In this document: positions 1 through 5,733 of the stretch, piece after piece
How the letters are laid out: the number at the start of each line of letters is the position of its first letter
Position numbering within the stretch: the first letter of the stretch is position 1
Source: an uncultured Eubacteriales bacterium
GTDB lineage: Bacteria; Bacillota; Clostridia; UMGS1810
Direction of reading: 5' to 3'
NCBI GenBank assembly: GCA_902493665.1
Contig: CABUQL010000099.1
Span: 1 to 5,733 of the forward strand
DNA length: 5,733 nucleotides
Position numbers and translations under genes: made by a program
The notes under the pieces: model-generated
The model's database searches: none
The model's input: only the letters and a program-made list of their open reading frames with translations
Told to the model about the DNA's origin: nothing

Positions 1-1787
1 CAATTTATGAGCAAAAAAATGATATGTTTTCCGCACTTCCGACGCCGATGCGTGTGTATTTTAAAAGCGGTATGGGCGGAAAATGCCCGATTGATGTGCG
101 TGAAGGCAGAAAATGGCTTTTTGAAAACTTTGACGATGAAAAAAATATAAAAAACATAGAATTTGATTTTGAAAATAAAGAAAATACTCCCGGTAAAAAC
201 ATGGCAATGAAAGTTTCGGATGTGTATTTCAGATATGAAAAAAATCTCTGCGACGTTCTTAAAAAAACATGTCTTGAAATTTATGAAAACGAAGCTTTGG
301 CGATTGTCGGTGCAAATGCGGCGGGAAAATCAACGCTTTTGTCGGTGATGAGCGGTATTTATGCGCCGCAGCGGGGGAAGGTTAAAATTTTCGGCGATAA
401 AAAAGTTATAATGATACCGCAGAATGTCCAAAGCATTTTTACGCAAAAAAGCGTAATTTCAGAGCTTAAAAATGCGGCGGGCAAAAACATTGGCGAAGAA
501 AAGGCTTTAAGACTTGAAAAAACAATAAAGTTTTTCGGTTTATCCGACGTTTTGGAAAGGCATCCTTATGATTTGTCGGGCGGTCAGCAGCAAAAGCTTG
601 CACTTGCGCTTGCAATGACAAAAGAGGGGGATATTCTCCTTTTGGACGAGCCGACAAAGGGGATAGACGCTCATTTTAAAGACGATCTTGCAAGTCTTTT
701 TGCGTATTTAAAAAATCAGGGCATAACCATTGTTTTGGTTTCTCACGATATTGAATTTTGCGCAAGATATTCCGACAGGTGTGCGCTATTTTTTGACGGA
801 AAAATAGTATCCGAAGATTTTTCAAAACGCTTTTTTGACGATAAGTGTTTTTACACAACCGCAGCAAGCCGTATGTCAAAGGATATAATAAACCATGCGG
901 TTTTGGATGAAGATATTCTTTTTGCTCTCGGAAAAGAAGATGAACGGAAAAATGCTGAGTGTAAAAATTACAAAGAAAAAAAAGATTTGCCGTCCGTTTC
1001 GGATTTTAATATAAATGAAAATGAAAAAAACGAAAAAGATGAATTAATAAAAAAAGCAGATAAAACAAACTGCCCAAAAAAGACGGAAAAAGAAAAACCG
1101 AAAATACCAATGCACATTTTTTTTACGCTTATAACGGTAATGATACTTGTCCCTTTGACGATATATGCCGGAATACATTTATTTTCGGACAGAAAGTATT
1201 ATTTCATAAGTCTTTGCATTATACTTGAAACGATAATTACTTTTGTGTTTTCGTTTGAATCGCAAAAACCTGGTGCAAAAATGCTTGTGCTCATAAGCGT
1301 AATGTGCGCTTGTGCCGTGCTCGGAAGAGTCGTGTTTTCGCCGTTTGAACAGTTTAAGCCCATTGCGGCGATCGTAATGATAACGGGAATTTGTTTTGGA
1401 TGCGAAAGCGGATTTTTAGTAGGTGCGGTTTCGGCGTTTTTGTCAAATTTTTTCTTTTCGCAAGGTCCGTGGACGCCGTGGCAGATGTTTGCGCTCGGCG
1501 TTTTGGGATTTATTTCGGGCATATTTTTGCCAAAGAAGAAAACTACTGTTTGCATATTCGGTTTTTTGACAACGCTTTTTGTGTATGGTATAATTATGAA
1601 TTATGCAACTGCCGTTATGTCGCAGGCATACGTTAATTGGAGCATACTTAAAGCGTATTTGATATCGGGATTCGTGTTTGATTTGATTCACGCTTTTTCA
1701 ACAGTCTTCTTTTTGTGGTTCGGGTTTGAAAGTGTGAGCGAAAAGCTTGAAAGAGTCAAAATAAAATACGGAATTGATCGTAATTAA
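1..1787 (+). CDS. ECF transporter fusion: ABC ATPase domain(s) plus S component, 5' end cut off
   Basis: This is the energising and substrate-binding part of an energy-coupling factor importer, acting at the cytoplasmic membrane. The frame is open to the left edge (first whole codon at 3), so the ATG at 24 is internal. Residues are numbered from that Met. Residues 1-35 (SALPTPMR, then VREGRKWL) resemble the linker that follows the first ATPase in tandem ECF ATPases, so a first ABC domain probably lies upstream. The second ABC domain spans about 62-275: Walker A GANAAGKST 96-104, Q-loop Q133, signature LSGGQQQK 184-191, Walker B ILLLDEP 204-210, switch His241. A Lys/Glu/Asn-rich linker covers about 303-360. 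About six hydrophobic segments follow (362-566), with the S-component motif GPWTPWQM at 481-488. The substrate is not proven; the S domain resembles CbrT-like (cobalamin) proteins from memory. No EcfT domain is visible. The stop is TAA 1785-1787. Confidence 0.88.
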   Translation, partial: IYEQKNDMFSALPTPMRVYFKSGMGGKCPIDVREGRKWLFENFDDEKNIKNIEFDFENKENTPGKNMAMKVSDVYFRYEKNLCDVLKKTCLEIYENEALAIVGANAAGKSTLLSVMSGIYAPQRGKVKIFGDKKVIMIPQNVQSIFTQKSVISELKNAAGKNIGEEKALRLEKTIKFFGLSDVLERHPYDLSGGQQQKLALALAMTKEGDILLLDEPTKGIDAHFKDDLASLFAYLKNQGITIVLVSHDIEFCARYSDRCALFFDGKIVSEDFSKRFFDDKCFYTTAASRMSKDIINHAVLDEDILFALGKEDERKNAECKNYKEKKDLPSVSDFNINENEKNEKDELIKKADKTNCPKKTEKEKPKIPMHIFFTLITVMILVPLTIYAGIHLFSDRKYYFISLCIILETIITFVFSFESQKPGAKMLVLISVMCACAVLGRVVFSPFEQFKPIAAIVMITGICFGCESGFLVGAVSAFLSNFFFSQGPWTPWQMFALGVLGFISGIFLPKKKTTVCIFGFLTTLFVYGIIMNYATAVMSQAYVNWSILKAYLISGFVFDLIHAFSTVFFLWFGFESVSEKLERVKIKYGIDRN

Positions 1788-1827
1788 TTAAAGATAGAAT
1801 TTTTATGTTTGAAATGAGAGATGAAAG

Positions 1828-3828
1828 ATGTTTAAAAATGAAATAAGCAAGATGACATTTGAAGAAAAAGCGCAGATTTTAACAGGCTTCGGCAGTATGG
1901 AAACTTTCGGAATAGAAAGGCTTAACATCCCCTCAAAAAAACTAGCGGACGGTCCTCACGGCGTAAGGGAGGAAAAAGGACAAAACTGCACGCATTTTCC
2001 GAATTTGTGCTCCCTTGCATCATCGTGGAGCAAGGAAACGGCATACAAAATGGGAAAAGCTCTTGCGGCCGACTGCAAAGAACATGGGATTGATATGCTT
2101 TTGGGACCGGGAGTTAACATAAAAAGAAATATACTCTGCGGAAGAAATTTTGAGTATATGTCGGAAGACCCATACCTTGCCGGCGAAATGGCCGCAGGAT
2201 ACATAAACGGACTTCAGGACGGCGGTGTTGCGGCAAGTCTTAAGCATTATGCGGCAAACAGCCAGGAAAAATACCGCTTGGTTATAAGCGCTGAAATCGA
2301 TGAGAGAACGCTTAGGGAGATTTACTTAAAACCGTTTGAAATTGCGGTTAAAAAATCAAATCCCGTAAGTATTATGTGCGCATACAACAAAATAAATTCG
2401 GTTTGGTGTTCCGAAAACAAGTTTTTGTATGACATATTGAAAAATGAGTGGGATTTTAAAGGCTTTGTTATATCCGACTGGGGTGCAGTCCATGACCCTT
2501 GCAGAGCGTTTTCTGCAGGAATGGATTTGCAGATGCCGAAAAATTCCAAAATTGTAGAGCAGCTTAAAGAAGGAATAAAAAACGGAGATATTACCGAAGA
2601 AATAATAAACGAGGCGGTAAGCCGTGTTTTGAAATTTTCAATGATGAAAAAATGCATAAGCGAAAATTACAACAGAGATGATTTGCATAAAACGGCACGA
2701 CAAATTGCTTCCGACGGAATTGTACTTCTTAAAAATGATGAAAATATTCTTCCGATTACAAGCGGTAAATACAAAAAAATCGCAGTTGTCGGCGAATATG
2801 CAAAAAGCCCTCTTATATGCGGACAGGGAAGTGCGGAGGTTCACCAGTTTGACGAATACACCGAGAATCCGCTTGATGAACTTAAAAAACAGCTTGGAGA
2901 TGTTGAAATCAAATACGTTGAAGCATATAAAAAGGGCGAATACTCAAGTAATATGCTTTGGCCGACGCTCGACACTTTTGCAAACAGTATAAGGGACTGT
3001 GATCTTGTAGTGTTCTTTATGGGAAGTATGCTTTCCGAAGATACCGAGAATTTTGACAGAAACACGGCAAGGCTTAACCCCAACTTTGAAATGTTTGTAA
3101 ACTGCGCCGTAAACAACAAGAAAAAAACAGTTGTTGTTCTTCAGTCGGGCGGAGCGCTTATACTTGACGAGCTGAGCAAAAAAGCCGATGCAATTGTTGA
3201 AATGTGGCTTGGCGGAGAAGCGGCAGGCGGTGCGGTTGCAGATGTTCTTTGCGGAGCGGTTAACCCGTCGGGTAAACTTACGGAAACTTTCCCTAATAAA
3301 CTGAGATGTGACCTTGATTATCCGGGCGACGTATTTAAGACGGTTTATAACGAAAAGCTTGACGTCGGCTACAGATATTACGATAAGCACCCCGAAGAAG
3401 TTGTATATCCGTTTGGTCACGGATTGTCTTACACAAAATTTGAATACTCCGATTTTAAGGCTGAAATAAACGGCGAAAATGTAAATATAGAGTTAAACGT
3501 TAAAAACACCGGTGATTTTGACGGCAGCGAAGTTGTTCAGATTTACGTTTCCGATCCCGTGTCAACGGTTACAAGACCCATAAAAGAGCTTAAAGCTTTT
3601 GAAAAGGTGTTTGTTGAAAAGGGAAAAACGAAAAAGGTTGAAATTAATTTTCCTGTGTCTTATCTTGCATATTATAACATTATGCTTAAAGACTGGGTTG
3701 TTGAAAACGGCGTTTATAATATTTATGCGGCATCATCTGCAAATGATATCCGTCTTGAAGAAAGCGTTGTGTATAACGGAAAAATGCCGTATACAATGCA
3801 AAACACCGGCGAGGCTATGATAGGATAA
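1828..3828 (+). CDS. Glycoside hydrolase family 3, beta-glucosidase-like
   Basis: The 666-residue protein is a full-length GH3 enzyme that removes sugars from the non-reducing end of beta-linked glycosides by a retaining mechanism. It has no signal peptide or membrane segment, so it probably acts in the cytoplasm on imported oligosaccharides. The N-terminal barrel (about 8-275) carries ADGPHGVR 40-47, GRNFEYMSEDP 105-115, KHYAANSQE 139-147 and VISDWG 214-219, where D217 is the expected nucleophile. The alpha/beta C-terminal domain (about 295-490) has ENFDR 407-411, with E407 the likely acid/base, and NPSGKLTETFP 479-489. YPFGHGLSY 527-535 leads into a fibronectin III-like domain (about 548-635). 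The start at 1828 is fixed by an in-frame TGA at 1822 and gives the usual ISKMTFEEKAQ opening. Its ribosome site is weak (GAGAG 1816-1820). It follows the transporter by 40 bases. The substrate is not determined: beta-glucosidase is likeliest, xylosidase or related activity is possible. Confidence 0.95.
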   Translation: MFKNEISKMTFEEKAQILTGFGSMETFGIERLNIPSKKLADGPHGVREEKGQNCTHFPNLCSLASSWSKETAYKMGKALAADCKEHGIDMLLGPGVNIKRNILCGRNFEYMSEDPYLAGEMAAGYINGLQDGGVAASLKHYAANSQEKYRLVISAEIDERTLREIYLKPFEIAVKKSNPVSIMCAYNKINSVWCSENKFLYDILKNEWDFKGFVISDWGAVHDPCRAFSAGMDLQMPKNSKIVEQLKEGIKNGDITEEIINEAVSRVLKFSMMKKCISENYNRDDLHKTARQIASDGIVLLKNDENILPITSGKYKKIAVVGEYAKSPLICGQGSAEVHQFDEYTENPLDELKKQLGDVEIKYVEAYKKGEYSSNMLWPTLDTFANSIRDCDLVVFFMGSMLSEDTENFDRNTARLNPNFEMFVNCAVNNKKKTVVVLQSGGALILDELSKKADAIVEMWLGGEAAGGAVADVLCGAVNPSGKLTETFPNKLRCDLDYPGDVFKTVYNEKLDVGYRYYDKHPEEVVYPFGHGLSYTKFEYSDFKAEINGENVNIELNVKNTGDFDGSEVVQIYVSDPVSTVTRPIKELKAFEKVFVEKGKTKKVEINFPVSYLAYYNIMLKDWVVENGVYNIYAASSANDIRLEESVVYNGKMPYTMQNTGEAMIG

Positions 3829-3834
3829 AAGGAG
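3827..3834 (+). promoter_or_regulatory. Ribosome binding site of the small Cys-rich gene
   Basis: AAAAGGAG is a good match to the Shine-Dalgarno consensus. It overlaps the last two bases of the GH3 stop codon and lies 11 bases before the ATG at 3846, so translation of the small gene is probably coupled to that of the hydrolase. Confidence 0.8.
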
Positions 3835-3845
3835 CTTGCGCAATT

Positions 3846-4019
3846 ATGACAAACTGCGAAGAATGTATGTATTACTATTATGACGAGGATTATGACTGCA
3901 ATTCGTGCCTTATGAATCTTGACGAAGATGAAATGTTTATGTTTTTGCAGGGCAGTTTTGATAAGTGCCCGTATTACCGCAGGGGCGACGAATACACAAT
4001 AGTACGAAAACAAAATTAA
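3846..4019 (+). CDS. Small Cys-rich protein, DUF6472-like (57 residues)
   Basis: This 57-residue acidic protein begins MTNCEECMYYYYDEDYD and ends GDEYTIVRKQN. Cysteines are at 4, 7, 18, 21 and 41: two CxxC pairs plus a CPYY near the C-terminus, which suggests a small metal-binding (zinc ribbon-like) fold. The core LDEDEM 25-30 followed by FLQG and CPYYR matches, from memory, the DUF6472 family of short Clostridial proteins of unknown function, and the length is normal for it. The start is supported by AAAAGGAG at 3827-3834, and no other in-frame ATG lies upstream. It sits 17 bases behind the GH3 gene, probably as the last gene of a shared transcript that ends at the hairpin at 4129-4165. Whether it works with the hydrolase is unknown; small proteins of this kind often have variable neighbours. 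Metal binding is inferred. Confidence 0.85.
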   Translation: MTNCEECMYYYYDEDYDCNSCLMNLDEDEMFMFLQGSFDKCPYYRRGDEYTIVRKQN

Positions 4020-4091
4020 AGAGTTTGCAAAAACTTTTGTATCAGACTGCATTTTAAGGCTGACAAGACGAAAAACGGAAATTTAACAAAT

Positions 4092-4120
4092 CAGAGACAT
4101 GTTGTGTGTAAAAGTCTCTG
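4092..4120. repeat. Inverted repeat, 7-bp stem, 15-base loop
   Basis: CAGAGAC at 4092-4098 pairs perfectly with GTCTCTG at 4114-4120. No T-run follows on either strand, so it is not a typical terminator. The right arm and its flank (AAAGTCTCTGGT, 4111-4122) resemble the right arm of the terminator just downstream (AAAATCTTTGGT, 4141-4152), differing at two positions, so the two hairpins may be related copies. It lies in the 137-base convergent gap 4020-4156, where I see nothing else that can be named except the terminator. Confidence 0.45.
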
Positions 4121-4128
4121 GTATAAAG

Positions 4129-4165
4129 GCACCAAAGAGTAAAATCTTTGGTGCTTTTATATTTT
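4129..4165 (+). terminator. Intrinsic terminator shared by convergent genes
   Basis: GCACCAAAGA (4129-4138) and TCTTTGGTGC (4145-4154) form a perfect 10-bp stem around the 6-base loop GTAAAA. On the plus strand it is followed by TTTTATATTTT (4155-4165), so it should end transcripts from the GH3 and small Cys-rich genes. The T-tract overlaps the last codons of the minus-strand regulator, whose stop is at 4157-4159. Read on the minus strand the same stem comes just after that stop and is followed only by CTTTATAC, a poorer T-tract. It may therefore also end the regulator transcript, less efficiently. Confidence 0.9.
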
Positions 4166-4990
4166 AAACTTTGACGGATTTTCGCCCGTTACGCATTTAA
4201 AAAGTTTTGAAAAATGCTTGATATCGCTGATTCCGACTTTTTGAGCCGCCTCCGAAACAGATATTTTCTGCGACTGCAAAAGATAAATTGCACTGTTTAT
4301 TCTGTATTCAATAAGATACTTATGCATTGATTTCCCCGTATATTTTATAACAAGACTGTTTAAATAATTGGGGTGATAATTAAAAAATTCTCCGATTTTT
4401 TCGTTTGTGATGTTTTGACTGTAATTTTTCCTTATATAGTTTAAAACTTCCTGCGCAAGGCTTTCCGATTTACTGCTTACGTTCATTTCCGACATACGTA
4501 TACATTCTATTAAAATTTCCTTTAATAATGACGAACATTTTTGGGCATAGTATATCTTTTTCCGGTCATATTCTTCTGCAATTTCCAAAAAAAGTCTTTC
4601 AAGCGCATATGCACCGCCAAGCAAAAAAGGGGAGCTAAAAACATTTGTGTCTTCAAAACTTATTTTTTCAAGAACTTTAAAATCTTCATTAATAAATTCG
4701 GTGGGATTTATCGGTCTGAACTGATTTGAATATTTTTGAAAAAAATCAAAGTTACAGCCCGTAATGACCGTTGTTTCACTGTTTGCAACAACTTTGTAGC
4801 GATGTCCCGACGGCCAGTAAAAAACGCTTCCTGCTTTAAAATCATATTGCCCGTCGTTAACAAAAACTTTGCCCGAGCCGTTTACGCAATAAAATATTCT
4901 GTGGTCTTTTGCGACATAAAAACTCGGCATAAATTTGGTTTCGTTTTTTCTGGAAAATCTTACAAAGGGGTTTATTTCGTTTGTCAGCAT
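4157..4990 (-). CDS. AraC-family transcriptional regulator with N-terminal cupin domain
   Basis: The 277-residue protein has the standard size and layout of an AraC-type one-component sugar or metabolite regulator. Residues about 20-90 form the cupin-like sensor (HRIFYCVNGSGKVFV, then FKAGSVFYWPSGHRYKV). Residues 110-175 are a helical linker. Residues about 185-277 hold the two helix-turn-helix units: NITNEKIGEFFNYHPNYLN in the first, ISVSEAAQKVGISDIKHFSK in the second, ending GENPSKFKI. I choose the ATG at 4990 over the GTG at 4999, three codons upstream. AGGTGAT (5001-4995) matches the complement of the 16S 3' end and sits at the right distance from 4990, while the GTG lies inside it. It is convergent with the GH3 operon and divergent from the gene at 5120, the likeliest target; autoregulation is plausible. 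The effector cannot be read from sequence. Confidence 0.93.
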   Translation of the reverse strand: MLTNEINPFVRFSRKNETKFMPSFYVAKDHRIFYCVNGSGKVFVNDGQYDFKAGSVFYWPSGHRYKVVANSETTVITGCNFDFFQKYSNQFRPINPTEFINEDFKVLEKISFEDTNVFSSPFLLGGAYALERLFLEIAEEYDRKKIYYAQKCSSLLKEILIECIRMSEMNVSSKSESLAQEVLNYIRKNYSQNITNEKIGEFFNYHPNYLNSLVIKYTGKSMHKYLIEYRINSAIYLLQSQKISVSEAAQKVGISDIKHFSKLFKCVTGENPSKFKI

Positions 4991-4994
4991 ATAT

Positions 4995-5001
4995 ATCACC
5001 T
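4995..5001 (-). promoter_or_regulatory. Ribosome binding site that decides the regulator start
   Basis: On the minus strand AGGTGAT reads 5001 to 4995 and is followed by four bases and then ATG at 4990. It corresponds to the 3' part of the full AGGAGGTGAT Shine-Dalgarno, so short spacing is expected. The possible GTG start at 4999-4997 is part of this element, which argues against its use. Confidence 0.75.
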
Positions 5002-5042
5002 GAAAATATTTATTTTATACGAATTTTTATTTAAAATTTAGG

Positions 5043-5071
5043 TTTATTTTATCATAAGCGTATGGTATAGT
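5043..5071 (+). promoter_or_regulatory. Extended -10 promoter of the divergent gene at 5120
   Basis: TGGTATAGT at 5063-5071 is an extended -10 (TGn plus TATAGT, 5 of 6 to consensus). The -35 region 17 bases upstream is poor (TTTATT 5043-5048), as expected for a promoter that needs an activator. The start would be near 5078, giving a leader of about 42 bases. The -10 overlaps the -35 of the regulator promoter on the other strand, so the two probably compete for polymerase. Confidence 0.55.
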
Positions 5072-5074
5072 CAA
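5046..5074 (-). promoter_or_regulatory. Sigma-A type promoter of the AraC-family regulator
   Basis: On the minus strand, TTGACT (5074-5069; 5 of 6 to TTGACA) is followed after exactly 17 bases by TAAAAT (5051-5046; 5 of 6 to TATAAT). A TG one base before the -10 (5054-5053) makes it an extended -10. The predicted transcript starts near 5039 and has a leader of about 50 bases. This is the best promoter match in the window. Confidence 0.75.
5053..5064. promoter_or_regulatory. Imperfect palindrome between the divergent promoters, possible operator
   Basis: CATAAGCGTATG is a 12-bp palindrome with one mismatched pair. It lies in the spacer of both promoters and touches the extended -10 of each. 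A site here could be bound by a dimeric regulator. AraC proteins more often use directly repeated sites, so its link to the neighbouring regulator is uncertain. Confidence 0.25.
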
Positions 5075-5105
5075 GTTAATAAAGAACCTAAAAATCTTTT
5101 GTAAA

Positions 5106-5112
5106 GAGAGGT
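5106..5112 (+). promoter_or_regulatory. Ribosome binding site choosing the 5120 start
   Basis: GAGAGGT contains the exact Shine-Dalgarno core GAGGT at 5108-5112. Seven bases separate it from the ATG at 5120, which is near ideal, but only one base separates it from the ATG at 5114. The downstream ATG is therefore preferred. Confidence 0.65.
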
Positions 5113-5119
5113 TATGGAA

Positions 5120-5733
5120 ATGAAAGACGTTACTTTGGAAATGAGTTTAAAGCCGTTTAAAAAGACAGACGACAAATACATAAAAGACGTTTTTAAAAAA
5201 ATGTTTACAATGTGGAAACCGCTTTGCGATAAAGCAAGCGAAAGCGTTTCTGTTTTGCTTTTTTCTTCGGACGGCAGCGAGATTTTGGAATACAAGGGAG
5301 ATTTAAGCGAAAGCTTTGAGTGGGCAAAATATTTCGGATTTGCAAACCATGTAAATGACAATGCTTATAAAAAAGCTGACCCCGAGGGCGTATCGATTGC
5401 CCGCAAAAGATATACTTACATAGAAAATCCGCCGGTTATGACATACGGGATTTTGAAAAAAATTGTAAAATATGCAAAAGAAGTCGGAAATGACCTTTTG
5501 GGAAAAACCATAAAAGTCGGCGCAGTCTTTGACCCCGGCCCCGAATTTGCGGTATCTGACTTTAAATATAAACGCCACAATGAAATTTGTATGGGAAATA
5601 CCATAGGCAAGAGCAGTATGGTTTGCGCATATGCAAAGCTTCATGCCGACAATGTGCCGTATGCTGGCTTTCCAAGCGGCATACCCGAAGGGCTTGAGTT
5701 CGGAACATTTTTCGGCAGCCAGTCGCAGCATTT
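5120..5733 (+). CDS. Conserved protein of unassigned family, possibly glycosidase-like, 3' end cut off
   Basis: The frame runs open from ATG 5120 (or 5114, two codons earlier) to the right edge without a stop, giving at least 204 residues of the N-terminal part. It begins MKDVTLEMSLKPF, with no signal peptide or membrane segment, so it is probably cytoplasmic. Motifs that look conserved, numbered from 5120, are VLLFSSDGSEILEY (46-59), FEWAKYFGFAN (67-77), ENPPVMTYGILKKIV (102-116), VGAVFDPGPEFAVSDFKYKRH (about 132-152) and YAGFPSGIPEGLEFGTFFGSQSQHF near the window edge. Alternating hydrophobic strands with Asp/Glu-rich loops (DPGPEF, DGSE) would suit a TIM-barrel glycoside hydrolase, and I have a memory of similar unnamed proteins in Paenibacillus and Clostridia, but I cannot name a family or catalytic residues. 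The divergent AraC-type regulator supports a role in carbohydrate use; this is inference. The best minus-strand frame here is a shadow. Confidence 0.75.
   Translation, partial: MKDVTLEMSLKPFKKTDDKYIKDVFKKMFTMWKPLCDKASESVSVLLFSSDGSEILEYKGDLSESFEWAKYFGFANHVNDNAYKKADPEGVSIARKRYTYIENPPVMTYGILKKIVKYAKEVGNDLLGKTIKVGAVFDPGPEFAVSDFKYKRHNEICMGNTIGKSSMVCAYAKLHADNVPYAGFPSGIPEGLEFGTFFGSQSQH

Larger units (their letters stand above)
5037..5092. repeat. Inverted repeat TTTAGGTT / AACCTAAA bracketing both promoters
   Basis: TTTAGGTT at 5037-5044 and its exact reverse complement AACCTAAA at 5085-5092 are 48 bp apart centre to centre. One arm lies at the start site of the regulator promoter and at the -35 edge of the divergent promoter. 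The other arm lies upstream of the regulator -35 and just after the divergent start. The positions suit regulator half-sites, but an 8-bp repeat in AT-rich DNA could be chance. Confidence 0.35.

Noticed and set aside
1199..1555. Minus-strand open frame of 118 codons inside the transporter gene
   Set aside because: It is antisense to the S-component membrane segments and has no ribosome site or family likeness.
1774..1800. Possible promoter before the GH3 gene (TTGATC, then TAGAAT)
   Set aside because: The spacer is only 15 bases and both boxes are imperfect. In AT-rich DNA this is too weak to call, although a separate GH3 promoter is not excluded.
2944..3420. Minus-strand open frame of 158 codons inside the GH3 gene
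   Set aside because: It lies wholly antisense to the well-supported hydrolase, has no recognisable domain, and its sequence is what the complement of the GH3 codons would give.
4021..4036. Small hairpin AGTTT/AAACT followed by TTTTG just after the small Cys-rich gene
   Set aside because: A 5-bp AT-rich stem is too weak to be a terminator, and a far stronger one lies about 100 bases further on.
3723..4052. Minus-strand open frame of 109 codons over the GH3 end and small gene
   Set aside because: It covers the end of GH3 and the whole small Cys-rich gene, whose frame and ribosome site are much better supported.
4736..5041. Plus-strand open frame of 101 codons over the regulator N-terminus
   Set aside because: It is antisense to the cupin domain of the AraC-type protein, has no ribosome site and runs through the intergenic promoter region.
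5303..5731. Minus-strand open frame of 142 codons antisense to the gene at 5120
   Set aside because: The plus-strand frame has a ribosome site, a promoter and conserved-looking motifs. The antisense frame has none and is best seen as a shadow.

Overview
The window looks like a piece of a low-GC Clostridia chromosome (Bacillota), probably a gut or anaerobic-digester type. The support is AT-rich coding with frequent AAA and ATA codons, AGGAGG-type ribosome binding sites, an ECF-type transporter, and a small Cys-rich protein of a family (DUF6472, named from memory) that I associate with Clostridia. Five protein-coding genes are visible, and the outer two are cut by the window edges. I see no mobile element, CRISPR array, tRNA or rRNA.

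Layout. (1) The left edge to 1787, plus strand, is the C-terminal part of a fused ECF transporter protein. It shows the tail of a first ATPase domain, a complete second ABC ATPase, a charged linker and a multi-pass S (substrate-binding) component. (2) After 40 bases comes a complete, apparently cytoplasmic family 3 glycoside hydrolase (1828-3828). (3) Seventeen bases further on is a 57-residue Cys-rich protein (3846-4019), with its ribosome binding site just behind the hydrolase stop. These three genes run in the same direction without an obvious terminator between them, so read-through is possible. (4) A strong hairpin terminator at 4129-4165 separates them from a convergent AraC-family regulator on the minus strand (4157-4990). 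(5) The regulator is divergent from a gene that starts at 5120 and leaves the window at the right edge. Its product is a conserved-looking protein I cannot assign to a family with certainty, possibly a glycosidase-like enzyme.

How they may work together. A GH3 enzyme, an AraC/cupin regulator and the divergent gene 5 fit a small carbohydrate-use locus in which the regulator senses a sugar and controls the divergent gene. This is inference from layout. The 109-base space between the genes at 4990 and 5120 is well organised: a near-consensus promoter for the regulator, an overlapping extended -10 promoter for gene 5, an 8-bp inverted repeat that brackets both, and a possible hairpin over the gene 5 ribosome binding site. 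The ECF protein probably serves vitamin or cofactor uptake and need not be related in function.

No wholly new system is evident. The parts most worth a second look are the ATPase-ATPase-S fusion, the unassigned gene 5, and its compact shared regulatory region.
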